Shown: positions 44,336 through 53,226 of the stretch, one piece after another | Layout: each line of letters begins with the position of its first letter | Position numbering within the stretch: the stretch's first letter is position 1 | Translations under genes and position numbers: made by a program | Assembly: GCF_000952155.1 (NCBI RefSeq) | Contig: NZ_JYON01000024.1 | Location: 1-64,000 of the forward strand | Direction: 5' to 3' | DNA: 64,000 nt | DNA from: Aliterella atlantica CENA595 | GTDB taxonomy: Bacteria > Cyanobacteriota > Cyanobacteriia > Cyanobacteriales > Chroococcidiopsidaceae | Notes under the pieces: generated by a model | What the model was told of the DNA's origin: nothing | Database searches by the model: none | What the model saw: only the letters and a program-made list of their open reading frames with translations

Positions 44336-45208
44336 TTAAGCTGCCGTTTCTCGATCTATTTGCTCTACTTCCTCTTTTGATAACTTAACTTCTACAGATT
44401 TTACCGAGTCTTCAATGCTAGAAATTTTGCTAGCACCAGGAATTGGGACGATGCAAGGTGATTTCGACATTAAGAACGCTAAGACGATCGCATATACCGA
44501 TACTCCCTTGGTTTTGGCTAAAGATGCGATCGCGTCTATCTCTTCTAGGCGGCTAACTCGACGGCTACCACCCAAAGGACTCCAAGGCAAGAAAGTTAAG
44601 TTTTCTTTTTGGCAATACTCTAACACGCCGTCTTTTTCCGGCTGGCGATGCCAAGGGTTGTATTGATTTTGCACTGAGACAATATCGACTACATCGCGGG
44701 CGCGTTTGATTTGTTCGACGGAGAAATTAGAAACGCCTACAAATCTAATTAATCCTGATTCCACTGCTTCTTTAGCAGGTTTTAGCGATTCCTCAATCGA
44801 GTAATTAGGATCTGGTGCGTGATACTGCCAAATATCAATTGGTTTTTCGCCCCCCAAAGCTTCAAAGCTATCTGCAATTGTCTCCCGTAGATGGTCGGGA
44901 TTGCCATTGCGCGTCCAATCTCCATTGGGACGCATCAAGCCGCCTTTGGTAGCAATAACGATTTTATCGCGATCGCCTTGATACTCCTGTAATGCTTTGG
45001 CAATCAATCGTTCGTTGTGGTGCTTATCTGACTCGTCTTTGCAATAAGAATCTGCTGTATCAATTAGCGTTACTCCCAAATCTAAGGCACGATGAATCAC
45101 CTCTATCGCTTGTGCTTCTGGGGGTCTGCTACTTAGCGACATAGGCATTCCGCCTAACCCGATGGCGCTAATTGTGACATTCGTATTTCCCAGTTGTTTC
45201 GTTTCCAT
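44336..45208 (-). CDS. aldo/keto reductase
   Basis: A 290-aa NADPH-dependent TIM-barrel oxidoreductase. LGNTNVTISAIGLGGMPMSL at the start, catalytic Asp/Tyr in LIDTADSYCKDESD, KGGLMRPNGDW (catalytic Lys region), LIRFVGVSNFSVEQI and SVQNQYNPWHR, and the C-terminal CIVPIPGASKISSIEDSV NADP-binding motif. Substrate is not predictable. The ATG at 45208 is preferred over the TTG at 45211. Monocistronic. Confidence 0.92.
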   Translation of the reverse strand: METKQLGNTNVTISAIGLGGMPMSLSSRPPEAQAIEVIHRALDLGVTLIDTADSYCKDESDKHHNERLIAKALQEYQGDRDKIVIATKGGLMRPNGDWTRNGNPDHLRETIADSFEALGGEKPIDIWQYHAPDPNYSIEESLKPAKEAVESGLIRFVGVSNFSVEQIKRARDVVDIVSVQNQYNPWHRQPEKDGVLEYCQKENLTFLPWSPLGGSRRVSRLEEIDAIASLAKTKGVSVYAIVLAFLMSKSPCIVPIPGASKISSIEDSVKSVEVKLSKEEVEQIDRETAA

Positions 45209-45288
45209 CAATTGACCTCTTTATCTCTAATTCCTTTCCATTGAGGTGAAAAAGTAAGGCAACAATCGTCTGTCTGAGGGTAAATTCT

Positions 45289-45771
45289 TTATTTATCTAT
45301 CTCAATTAACATTTCCATCGTACTGATGCGAAAGCCACAAGAGGCAAATAACTTTCTTGCTGCTTCGTTGGCGTTAGCTGTGTCTAGCCGAATTTGCTTT
45401 ACTCCTAGCTTTTGAAAGCGATCGCAACTTAGCTTTACCATTCTCCTCGCTACTCCCTGATGGCGATATTCTGGTTCTACCCACAGGTCATGAATAAAAC
45501 CAAATTCCTTCAAGCGATAAATCGGTATTTCTTTTTCTACTGTCGCAATCAGAAAGCCTGCTAGTTGTTTGGGTTTGCTTTCATCTTCTGCTACTAAAAA
45601 TACGCTTTGGCGATTATTTGCTTGAGATATCAACCACTTTTCATAACGCTGTTGAGGAGCGGGCAAAAATCCATACTTTGCCTCATTCCATGCTTGATGT
45701 AATGCACATATAGACGCAACCATTGGTAATATTGCTGGCACATCAGCAGGCGTAGCAGAACGAATATGCAT
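45289..45771 (-). CDS. GNAT-family N-acetyltransferase
   Basis: A 160-aa GNAT acetyltransferase. MHIRSATPADVPAILPMVAS opens the fold, then FLVAEDESKPKQLAGFLIAT, and the acetyl-CoA motif VEPEYRHQGVARRMVKLSCD (about residues 95-114) and a C-terminal ARKLFASCGFRI. The frame extends 26 codons upstream, but those residues do not fit the family, so ATG 45771 is chosen. Acceptor unknown. Confidence 0.88.
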   Translation of the reverse strand: MHIRSATPADVPAILPMVASICALHQAWNEAKYGFLPAPQQRYEKWLISQANNRQSVFLVAEDESKPKQLAGFLIATVEKEIPIYRLKEFGFIHDLWVEPEYRHQGVARRMVKLSCDRFQKLGVKQIRLDTANANEAARKLFASCGFRISTMEMLIEIDK

Positions 45772-45954
45772 AAATGTGTTTTTTGAGATTTTTACTATTA
45801 ACAAATTTAACGTTTCTACTGCCAAATTTTTAGCTAGTAATTGCTGCAAAAAATTTTATTTTTAATCTAAAAATGCTTGACTTTGTAATTACAACATCAT
45901 ATTATAGTAAGTGTATTTGTCTAACTAAATGCTTGTTAAAAGCAGGTAGTTGGA

Positions 45955-45980
45955 GCGCAGCGGACAATTGTCCGTTGCGC
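45955..45980. repeat. 26-bp near-perfect palindrome
   Basis: GCGCAGCGGACAA / TTGTCCGTTGCGC, one mismatch, no loop. It lies in the 280-base gap between the acetyltransferase and the ABC-2 permease end. Could be a cruciform, a protein-binding site or a dispersed repeat. It has no T-run. Confidence 0.65.
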
Positions 45981-46053
45981 GGGGTTTGATAGGAACTAAA
46001 AGTTAATTTTGCCAAGTTTTGAAAATAAATAGAGCTAAAATAATCGGCTTATT

Positions 46054-46836
46054 TTAACTAGAAGCACTGGTGTAGAAACGCAAAGCAAAGCCCCAAAAAG
46101 AGCGGGCTATGAATAGAAGTGCGATCGCCAAAACTCCCGCACCAATCACCCAGCCTAATTGTACGCGCCCAAGCATAGCTTCAGCCGGAACAGTAGTTAA
46201 AAAAGCCACAGGCACAACAAAAGTAAAGAAGAAACGATAAGCAGTAGGATAAGCAACCATTGGATAGCGCCCAGCTTCTAAAAGTCCTCTTAAAACTTCT
46301 GTAACGTTGTAGATTTTCACAAACCAAATGCTAGTTGCACCTAGCATAAACCATAAACTATATAAACTAGCGAGTCCAAATAAAAGCGGAATAGCGCTAA
46401 GTAAATAATCGCTTACAGTTATTCCTAACTGCCCTCCCGCATAAACGATCAAAATTCCTCCAAAGATCAGATCGGGTACTCCCCAAGGCGAAATAGTATG
46501 ACCTGATAACCAAAATTGACTGCTAATAGGTTTAAGCAAAACAAAGTCTAAAGTACCTTGTTGAACGAGTTGAACAATACTATTTAAATTAGGAGCAAGG
46601 AAAGTGCTAGAAAAGCCTTGCAACACAGTAAAAATTCCCAGTACAACTAAAGCTTCTTGCCAAGACCAGCCAGCAAAAGTATAGCCAGTGCGGTAGAACA
46701 AAAACAAGCCAAACAAACTACCAGCAAGATTACCCAAGCTAGTAAGGGTAGCCAAGACAAAATTGACGCGGTATTCTAATTCCGCAGCGATCGCTGCACT
46801 CCACAACAGTCGCAAAACATCCAAATATCGTTTCAT
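46054..46836 (-). CDS. ABC-2 type exporter permease (subunit 1)
   Basis: A 260-aa integral membrane protein with about six hydrophobic helices, of the DUF990/ABC-2-family permease type (RYLDVLRLLWSAAIAAELEY, LFLFYRTGYTFAGWSWQEAL, IVQLVQQGTLDFVLLKPISS). The LLKPISSQFW block is typical of these permeases. It resembles the permease at 48598 and likely forms a heterodimer with it, powered by the ATPase at 49386. It is separated from them by an opposite-strand insert of about 1.7 kb (46889-48591). Confidence 0.85.
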   Translation of the reverse strand: MKRYLDVLRLLWSAAIAAELEYRVNFVLATLTSLGNLAGSLFGLFLFYRTGYTFAGWSWQEALVVLGIFTVLQGFSSTFLAPNLNSIVQLVQQGTLDFVLLKPISSQFWLSGHTISPWGVPDLIFGGILIVYAGGQLGITVSDYLLSAIPLLFGLASLYSLWFMLGATSIWFVKIYNVTEVLRGLLEAGRYPMVAYPTAYRFFFTFVVPVAFLTTVPAEAMLGRVQLGWVIGAGVLAIALLFIARSFWGFALRFYTSASS

Positions 46837-46954
46837 GCACTAAATTTCACGTAGTAGCTTACTTGAGTTTAGCTTTTATAACAAGGTAATGCACTTTTCT
46901 CGCTACACGGGAATACTACAATTGTTAACCAGACTGCATCGAAATTACAAATAT

Positions 46955-47470
46955 ATGCAAAATTATCAACTAGATCCGCAATCAGTAGAAATTGTGGGTA
47001 GAAATAAGCTTGTAAATGAGTTGCTGAAAGCGGGAATAGAAGTGTCTTTACCTATTCGCGATCGAGGAATAGATTTAATTGCCTATATAGATATAGACAA
47101 AGAAAATGAACTGCAATCATTTGTGGCTTGTCCTATACAGATGAAAGCTGCTACAGAACGCAGATTTAGCTTAAATAAAAAGTATGAGAGGTTCAAAAAT
47201 CTGCTTTTAACCTTCGTTTGGCACGTTAACGATCCAAATAGCAATATTATTTATGCATTAACATACAGTGAAGCATTAAAAGTAGCAGAAAAACTGGAAT
47301 AGACAAAAACTGAAACTTGGGAAAAAAGAGGTAAGTACAGTAGTACCAACCCTGGTATAAGAATAGTGAATTTACTCGAACAATATAAGATGACACCCGA
47401 AAAATGGAGGAATAAAGTCAAGAATACTGGTAAAGATTTGGTTGATACAGATAATAAGTATCAACAGTAA
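46955..47470 (+). pseudogene. nuclease-like (PD-(D/E)XK type) gene interrupted by an in-frame TAG
   Basis: ATG 46955 starts MQNYQLDPQSVEIVGRNKLV, then GIEVSLPIRDRGIDLIAYID, SFVACPIQMKAATERRF, giving the D...(Q)xK spacing of a PD-(D/E)XK fold. The frame stops at TAG 47300-47302, but the same frame continues without further stop to TAA 47468-47470, reading TKTETWEKRGKYSSTNPGIR and MTPEKWRNKVKNTGKD. This continuation looks like the proper C-terminal end of the family, and a TGG-to-TAG change would explain the stop. Possible alternatives are stop readthrough or a truncated functional protein. Function by fold only. Confidence 0.6.
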
Positions 47471-47637
47471 ATTAGCATATTTGCAAAAGTAATTGATCGC
47501 AACTTAAATTAGCTATCAAACAATGAACTCATACAAAAGGTCTGTTATCTTCGCAAAAGAGCAGGCAAAAATCAAGTGCGATCGCTTTTTGAGCAATAAA
47601 GTAATAAAATAGCTTATTCTTTAAATCTCCTAACTTC

Positions 47638-48591
47638 ATGCCCAAATCAGCCGACATTGGCACTAAACGTCTAATCAGTTTAGCTCCTAACAATTGGGTA
47701 AGATGGGTAACGCAAATTCCTGATGTAGTCGCCTCTAATATTTTAGATCCGCAGTTCCAATGGATTAGCCGCGAGGGTGATGTTTTAGTTCGCGCTCAAA
47801 GTCCGCGATACGGCGAATTTTTGGTACTTAATGAATTACAGTTGCGCTACAAACCCGATATGCCAAGAAGAATGCGGGCGTATGCAGCTTTAGCAGAAGA
47901 GAAATACAACCTGCCTACCTATCCGGTACTAATTAATCTTTTAAAAGAAGGCAATATCGAGATTCCAACTTGCTATCAGTCAGAATTTGCAGGTTTGCAG
48001 GCACGTCAAGATTACCAAGTAATTAATTTATGGGAAGTAGATGTAGAGATTGCGTTTCAAGAACCAGTCTCACCCTTGATTCCGCTTGTGCCTATACTCA
48101 AAGGTGGTGCAGAAGAATCAGTAGTACAAAGAGCATTGCAGATTTTACGTAGCGATCGCCAATTGAGCGAATTAGAAATAGTCATGGCGTTTTTTGCTAG
48201 CTTTGTATTAGATAGTGCTTTAATTCGACAAATAATGAGGTGGGATATGGCAATACTTAGCGAATCACCCTGGTATCAACAAATTTTGCAAGAAGGCGAA
48301 AAAAGAGGTATTCAAGAGGGCTTGCAGCAGGGCATTCAAGAGGGCTTGCAGCAGGGTATGCAACGCGGTATTCAAGAGGGCTTGCAGCAGGGTATGCAAC
48401 GCGGTATTCAAGAGGGCTTGCAGCAGGGAATACTATTAAGTATCGAGACGAGTTTAGAGCTAAAATTTGGGGCTAAAGGGTTGGAACTATTATCAGAAAT
48501 ATCGCAAATTTCCGATTTAGAACGATTAAAAGCAATTTATCGGGAAGTGATAACAGCAAATACTCTAGACCAAGTGCGGCGATCGCTCTAA
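47638..48591 (+). CDS. Rpn/DUF4351-like PD-(D/E)XK protein with internal tandem repeats
   Basis: A 317-aa protein of the cyanobacterial Rpn-like (recombination-promoting nuclease / putative transposase) type. The nuclease-like core spans about residues 40-140 (EFLVLNELQLRYKPDMPRRM, AALAEEKYNLPTYPVLINLL). A helical region precedes a tandem array of GIQEGLQQGMQR units (about residues 224-264), and the C-terminus (LSIETSLELKFGAKGLELL and DLERLKAIYREVI) is the usual DUF4351-like tail. Such genes are present in many copies in cyanobacteria. It lies on the opposite strand inside the exporter operon. Confidence 0.82.
   Translation: MPKSADIGTKRLISLAPNNWVRWVTQIPDVVASNILDPQFQWISREGDVLVRAQSPRYGEFLVLNELQLRYKPDMPRRMRAYAALAEEKYNLPTYPVLINLLKEGNIEIPTCYQSEFAGLQARQDYQVINLWEVDVEIAFQEPVSPLIPLVPILKGGAEESVVQRALQILRSDRQLSELEIVMAFFASFVLDSALIRQIMRWDMAILSESPWYQQILQEGEKRGIQEGLQQGIQEGLQQGMQRGIQEGLQQGMQRGIQEGLQQGILLSIETSLELKFGAKGLELLSEISQISDLERLKAIYREVITANTLDQVRRSL
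48307..48428. repeat. tandem repeats coding GIQEGLQQGMQR
   Basis: Units of 24 to 36 bases (GGTATTCAAGAGGGCTTGCA followed by GCAG, with or without GGTATGCAACGC) repeated four times inside the Rpn-like gene. The near-identity of units at DNA level indicates recent expansion by slippage or unequal recombination. Confidence 0.9.
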
Positions 48592-48597
48592 AATAAT

Positions 48598-49389
48598 CTA
48601 CGCTCCCATCCCTGAGTATTGCTTCAGTCCTCTACGCCACAGCCAGCGATTCCAAATAAAAAATAATCCCCCCCAACCAATCATTACCAAAAAACCTTGG
48701 ACTACATTTACATCTGTTAGTCCGATCAATAGTGCTGCGGGAAAATGAATTAGGTAAGGAAATGGTGTCCAAAGTACAACATCCCTTACTCGTTCGGGAA
48801 ACATCTCTAAAGGGGCAATTAAGCCAGAGAGAAACAAATATAGCAAAAACCAAAAGCTTTCAATCGCGCTAGCCCGTTCAGTCCAAAAAGCAAATAAAGC
48901 AAAAGTGTACTGAATAATAAATCTTAGAGCAAAAGCTAAGATTGCTGCGACAGCAAAAAGCAGCAAATTTCCCCAACTTGGAACCCAAAAAGCTTGCGGA
49001 TAAAGAAGGAAAAACATAGCGATTAAAATTAAAGCAAATGGCAAACGGGCAAATCTTTCCGAAAAATGCCCTGCCACATGATGCCATACAGGATCTATTG
49101 GTTGTAATAATCGGGGTGAGAGTTTCCCTTCAACTACTTCCTTCTCAAACTCCCAAATTACCCAAACGACTGTAAATTGCCTAATTACAAATACAGCGAG
49201 AAAGTAGCGGGTAAAATCTATCGGACTTAGCCCAAATTGTCCGCTTTGCGCCGCCTGATTCCAAACTCCCATCAAAATTAACGGCAAACTACCAGATAAT
49301 GCCCACAAAAATAGCTCGGCGCGATACTCCATCATGTAGGCGTAGTAAACCACAGCTAAAACTCTAGCCTTTCTCAAAACTGCATTCAT
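48598..49389 (-). CDS. ABC-2 type exporter permease (subunit 2)
   Basis: A 263-aa membrane protein with about six helices, DUF990/ABC-2 permease type. VLAVVYYAYMMEYRAELFLW at the N-terminus, the EVVEGKLSPRLLQPIDPVWH block (typical position of the LLKP-like motif), and LSGLIAPLEMFPERVRDVVL, LWTPFPYLIHFPAALLIG near the end. Its start overlaps the stop of the upstream ATPase gene by four bases (ATGA), a sign of translational coupling. Probable partner of the permease at 46054. Confidence 0.88.
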   Translation of the reverse strand: MNAVLRKARVLAVVYYAYMMEYRAELFLWALSGSLPLILMGVWNQAAQSGQFGLSPIDFTRYFLAVFVIRQFTVVWVIWEFEKEVVEGKLSPRLLQPIDPVWHHVAGHFSERFARLPFALILIAMFFLLYPQAFWVPSWGNLLLFAVAAILAFALRFIIQYTFALFAFWTERASAIESFWFLLYLFLSGLIAPLEMFPERVRDVVLWTPFPYLIHFPAALLIGLTDVNVVQGFLVMIGWGGLFFIWNRWLWRRGLKQYSGMGA

Positions 49390-50369
49390 AAAACACCGCC
49401 TGCACTAAAGACGCGCCCAATTACTTCTTCTACAGGCGGATCGGTTACTGTTAAATCTACTACTTCTAATTCTGCTAACATTCTTGCTACAGTCCGAGTA
49501 AGTAAGTCGCGTTCGACTAAAAAACGCACTGATTGCCCTTCTAAAGCTTTGATTTCGCCGTAGGGTAATAGTTTAGATTCAGGTAGCGCCCGCGCCAGTT
49601 CTACTTTTACTTCCCGACAAGGAGCAAAATTATCAATCAGTTCATCTAAGCCGCCGTCGTACACTAATTGTCCTTGATGAATGACTAAGACGCGATCGCA
49701 TAAAGCTGTAATATCTGCCATATAGTGGCTAGTTAAAAGTATTGTCGCGCCATATTTAGCGTTGTATTCGCGCAAGAAATCCCGCACTCCCACTTGAGCG
49801 TTAACATCTAGCCCTAATGTTGGTTCGTCTAAAAATAGGACTTGAGGGCGGTGCAATAATGCAGCTAAAAACTCCGCTTTCATACGTTCGCCCAACGATA
49901 ACTTGCGTACAGGTTGATTGAGTTTACCTTGCAACGACAGCATTTCTGTCAGTTCGCCTACCCGCATTCGGTATTCTTTGTCTGGGATACCGTAAATAGC
50001 AGCATTAATTTTTAAGGAGTCTAAGGCGGGTAAATCCCAAATTAGCTGCTGTTTTTGCCCCATGACTAAAGTAATTTTCTGCAAAAACTCAGCTTTGCGC
50101 TGAAAAGGGATATGCCCAGCTACTCTTACTTTCCCCGCAGAGGGATGAATTAAGCCTGTAAGCATTTTCAACGTTGTCGTTTTCCCTGCTCCATTTGCCC
50201 CTAGAAAGCCGACTACTTCTCCAGGTTGAATTTGAAATGAAACTTGCTTTACAGCCTCTACAGCGCGGTAAGTGCGGCGGAAAAAGTGGGTAATTGTCCC
50301 TTGCAGTCCAGGTTCTTTGACAGCTATGGGATAGACTTTGCTGAGGTTTTCAGCCTCGATAATTGGCAT
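49386..50369 (-). CDS. ABC exporter ATP-binding protein (DrrA/ABC-2 type)
   Basis: A 327-aa ATPase. Walker A GFLGANGAGKTTTLKMLTGL (about residues 54-73), Q-loop LVMGQKQQLIWDLPAL, signature LSLGERMKAEFLAALL, Walker B VLFLDEPTLGLDV and the switch His in ATILLTSHYMADI. The GQKQQLIWDLP block is typical of the ATPase that pairs with two DUF990-type permeases. C-terminal extension about residues 240-327 is a small regulatory domain. Substrate unknown. Confidence 0.93.
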   Translation of the reverse strand: MPIIEAENLSKVYPIAVKEPGLQGTITHFFRRTYRAVEAVKQVSFQIQPGEVVGFLGANGAGKTTTLKMLTGLIHPSAGKVRVAGHIPFQRKAEFLQKITLVMGQKQQLIWDLPALDSLKINAAIYGIPDKEYRMRVGELTEMLSLQGKLNQPVRKLSLGERMKAEFLAALLHRPQVLFLDEPTLGLDVNAQVGVRDFLREYNAKYGATILLTSHYMADITALCDRVLVIHQGQLVYDGGLDELIDNFAPCREVKVELARALPESKLLPYGEIKALEGQSVRFLVERDLLTRTVARMLAELEVVDLTVTDPPVEEVIGRVFSAGGVL

Positions 50370-50452
50370 AGTTTAGTTATATAGATGCGATCGCCCTCTA
50401 TTTGCTATTATGCTTTTTCTGCCTCGTCTGCTACACATTTACTGGTAGCTTC

Positions 50453-50806
50453 TTAAAATATAGCGATCGCAATTTGAATCCCTTGTTTAATTCGTTGCAA
50501 AGATTTCGGCGAAATTGCGCCATAGGGACCTTGTTCGAGATATAGTTTGCCTATTGCTGAGATATTGTCGCATAAAGCCAAAGAGTCTACTGAAAGTCCG
50601 CCTTCTCCTGCTTCGAGCAAAATGCGCGTTGGAGTTTCTCCACTGGTTACATCGCTGGTACAGGGAACGACCAAAACACTGCTAGAAAGCTGATTTCTGA
50701 CATTAATAGAAACGACAACGGCGGGGCGTTTTTTGGTATCTCCCAGGGTTTTTAGGGCGCGAATTAAATAGATTTCTCCTTGGCAGGGATAACTATTGTC
50801 TGCCAC
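50453..50806 (-). CDS. MazF/PemK-family endoribonuclease toxin
   Basis: A 117-aa MazF-like toxin. YPCQGEIYLIRALKTLGDTK, KRPAVVVSINVRNQLSSSVL, VVPCTSDVTSGETPTRILL and the C-terminal SLQRIKQGIQIAIAIF match the beta-barrel RNase fold. It starts with GTG at 50806, two bases after the antitoxin stop, so the pair is translationally linked. Cleavage site specificity cannot be read. Confidence 0.85.
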   Translation of the reverse strand: MADNSYPCQGEIYLIRALKTLGDTKKRPAVVVSINVRNQLSSSVLVVPCTSDVTSGETPTRILLEAGEGGLSVDSLALCDNISAIGKLYLEQGPYGAISPKSLQRIKQGIQIAIAIF

Positions 50807-50808
50807 TT

Positions 50809-51063
50809 TTAGAGTCCTTCAGAGTCTAATATCTCTTCCATTTGGGTTTGAGCAAATTCTCCCCAGTCTCGATCGAATTGTCTATCTGGTTGTTTTTGGC
50901 TTTGATAGAAGGCGCGTAGCTTATTTTCTATCTGCTGTTGATGCCACAACCGCAATCCTTCTTCCACAGCCGCAGAACGATTTTCTGTCATTTGGTCAAT
51001 ATCTTGAAGCAATTTAGCATCAACTGTAATTGAAATCCGTTGTTTGCTACTCGATTGAGTCAT
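50809..51063 (-). CDS. RHH-type antitoxin of the MazF-like toxin
   Basis: An 84-aa protein. The N-terminal QRISITVDAKLLQDIDQMTE plus NRSAAVEEGLRLWHQQQIEN form a ribbon-helix-helix DNA-binding unit, and the acidic C-terminus (DRDWGEFAQTQMEEILDSEG) is the toxin-binding tail. Precedes the toxin by two bases, the usual antitoxin-first order. Expected to repress its own promoter. Confidence 0.82.
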   Translation of the reverse strand: MTQSSSKQRISITVDAKLLQDIDQMTENRSAAVEEGLRLWHQQQIENKLRAFYQSQKQPDRQFDRDWGEFAQTQMEEILDSEGL

Positions 51064-51177
51064 GAGTGAGGAAACAAAGTAATACTATCTATATGATAAA
51101 TTATCGTATTGCGATCGCACTTTGTTTGCAGTCTCTATTTGCTATTATCCTTATTCTGTAGAGTGGCAGGAAAAGTT

Positions 51178-51393
51178 ATGATACCTGAGCAAAAAATTTA
51201 TCGAGCAAGATTTTTGCCTACAGAGGTAGTTCGGCTAAAACAAACCTGTTTTACTCTAGGACGCGCTTTCGAGCCTGGTAAGTATATAGCAGGACAGTTA
51301 CCAGATATTGCTTTTGAAATGGGTTTAGTAGAACAGTTACCCCCCGTTCGGGGCAAAAATGCCAAAATCAAAAATATCGAAGCTCCCCAATAA
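51178..51393 (+). CDS. small hypothetical protein (71 aa)
   Basis: A basic soluble 71-aa protein starting [20 protein letters not shown], with no signal peptide or membrane helix. The frame opens at 51109, but the ATG at 51178 is the more likely start because the upstream residues are hydrophobic and out of pattern. It ends eight bases before bioF on the same strand, which suggests an operon. No family recognised. Confidence 0.5.
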   Translation: MIPEQKIYRARFLPTEVVRLKQTCFTLGRAFEPGKYIAGQLPDIAFEMGLVEQLPPVRGKNAKIKNIEAPQ

Positions 51394-51401
51394 TTCAAGT
51401 A

Positions 51402-52568
51402 ATGGAAAAAGAGCCTTACGATTGGATACAACCGTCTTTAGATACTATTCGCCGCGCCGATTGGTATCGCTCGGTGCAAGCAATTCAAAGCAAGTCGGGA
51501 GCGGTAGTACAGTTAGAAGGCAAAGAAGTTGTTAATTTTGCTAGTAACGATTATCTAGGGCTTGCAGGAGACGATCGCTTAATTCAAGCTGCTATATCTG
51601 CTACTCAAGAATATGGTACTGGTAGTACGGGTTCGCGGCTACTGAGCGGACATCGAGAAATCCATAGAGAATTGGAATGTGCGATCGCATCTCTCAAACA
51701 AACAGAAGATGCTCTAGTATTTAGTTCTGGGTATTTAGCGAATTTGGGTGCGATCGCCGCAATAGTTGGCAAACGCGATTTTATCTTATCTGATACCTAC
51801 AACCACTCTTGTCTCAAAAATGGTGCAATTCTTAGCGGTGCTACAATCATCGACTACCCGCACTGCAATCTAGAAATTCTGCAAACTTTACTAAGCCAAC
51901 AGCGCCACAATTTTCGCCGTTGCCTAATGATTACCGATAGCGTCTTTAGCATGGACGGCGATTTATGCCCTTTACCCGAACTTGTAGACTTAGCCGAACA
52001 ATTCAACTGTATGCTGCTAATTGACGAAGCTCATGCTACCGGAGTATTAGGCGCAACAGGTGCAGGGTGCGCCGAACACTTCAAAATAAAGAATAAGTTC
52101 ATCCAAGTCGGTACTTTAAGCAAAGCATTAGGTAGTTTAGGCGGTTTCGTTGCAGGTACAAAACCTTTGATTGACTTTCTCCGCAATCGTGCAGCCACTT
52201 GGATTTATACTACAGCCCTTTCTCCTGCCGATACCGCCGCCGCACTAGCAGCCGTCAACATTATTCGCCACGAGCCGCAACGCCATCAACAACTATGGCG
52301 TAACATCAATTACCTCAAACAATTATTCGCCCAGCAACTACCCAACTTAGAATTATTACCCTCAGAATCTTCTATTTTATGCTTCCAACTTCAAGACTCG
52401 AAAGCTGCGCTGCAAGTTTGCACCCAACTTAAAGATGCTGGTATCTTCGCTCCAGCAGTTCGCCCTCCTACAGTACCTACAAGTAGAATCAGACTTTCAG
52501 TAATAGCAACTCACCAACCAACTCATATCGAGCGTTTGATAGCAGCAACAAAGCAAATTAAAGCCTGA
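51402..52568 (+). CDS. bioF: 8-amino-7-oxononanoate synthase
   Basis: PLP-dependent condensation of pimeloyl-ACP/CoA with alanine in biotin synthesis. [40 protein letters not shown], the cofactor His in [27 protein letters not shown] and the PLP-Lys in [17 protein letters not shown] (about residue 240) are all present. Length 388 aa is normal. The closest alternatives (Kbl, HemA) lack this GTLSKALGS context. Other biotin genes are not in the window. Confidence 0.92.
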   Translation: MEKEPYDWIQPSLDTIRRADWYRSVQAIQSKSGAVVQLEGKEVVNFASNDYLGLAGDDRLIQAAISATQEYGTGSTGSRLLSGHREIHRELECAIASLKQTEDALVFSSGYLANLGAIAAIVGKRDFILSDTYNHSCLKNGAILSGATIIDYPHCNLEILQTLLSQQRHNFRRCLMITDSVFSMDGDLCPLPELVDLAEQFNCMLLIDEAHATGVLGATGAGCAEHFKIKNKFIQVGTLSKALGSLGGFVAGTKPLIDFLRNRAATWIYTTALSPADTAAALAAVNIIRHEPQRHQQLWRNINYLKQLFAQQLPNLELLPSESSILCFQLQDSKAALQVCTQLKDAGIFAPAVRPPTVPTSRIRLSVIATHQPTHIERLIAATKQIKA

Positions 52569-52617
52569 GTAGTACTTGATGAATGCGCCTGACGATAAAA
52601 CTTTAAAAACGCCAAAT

Positions 52618-52642
52618 CCGAGCAAACGTTTGTTTGGCTCGG
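52618..52642. terminator. hairpin between convergent bioF and BON genes
   Basis: CCGAGCAAAC / GTTTGGCTCGG with a one-base bulge and a GTTT loop. On the minus strand a T-rich GTTTTTAAAGTTTT follows about eight bases later, so it may end the BON-gene transcript and also serve bioF. Confidence 0.5.
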
Positions 52643-52677
52643 AAAAGGATGATACTTATAAATATCTAAGTATTTGT

Positions 52678-53142
52678 TTAACTAGCTGGTTGTGCAGGTG
52701 CAACTTTAGCCTCAACCTTTACACTTTGTACTCCCTTAATTTCTTTTGCCAAAGGCTCAATTCTTTGTAGCTGTTCTTCAGTAGGAACAGTACCAGCTAC
52801 AGTTACAGCGCCATCTTCAGCTTCTACGCTTAATTTACTAGCTGGCAAATTGGCTTCTAACTTACTGCGAACCTCACTTTGCAAGTCGCCGTCAGTTCTA
52901 TCAGCATCGCCACCAGTAACATTATTGCGTTGCTCTCTGGCTCTAATATCTGAATTTAGCTGATCTCGACGGACTTCGCTAGTTGCATCATTTTTGATTT
53001 GCTCGGCAGTTTGAGCATCTGGTGCTTCTACATTTTCAGTAGTAGTATTGGGGGAGTCAGCGCTAGTTTTAGCTGTATCTTGGCAACCTACAGCACCAAC
53101 TACTAGGAAGCTACCAACTAGAAAAGGAATAATTTTTTTCAT
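52678..53142 (-). CDS. BON-domain lipoprotein-like protein
   Basis: A 154-aa protein. The N-terminus is a lipoprotein-type signal (VGSFLVVGAVGC, lipobox Cys about residue 20), then a low-complexity acidic linker, and a C-terminal BON domain (about 85-150: LQSEVRSKLEANLPASKLSV, EAEDGAVTVAGTVPTEEQLQ, KGVQSVKVEAKV). BON domains bind phospholipid surfaces and are linked to osmotic stress protection (OsmY-like). Single gene. Start ATG 53142. Confidence 0.85.
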   Translation of the reverse strand: MKKIIPFLVGSFLVVGAVGCQDTAKTSADSPNTTTENVEAPDAQTAEQIKNDATSEVRRDQLNSDIRAREQRNNVTGGDADRTDGDLQSEVRSKLEANLPASKLSVEAEDGAVTVAGTVPTEEQLQRIEPLAKEIKGVQSVKVEAKVAPAQPAS

Positions 53143-53226
53143 TTTTACCCACTATTTGCAATTTGCAAAAGATCGATCGTGATATGAAATTGCAGATACT
53201 AATTTCTGCTAATAGCTAAGAAGCAA

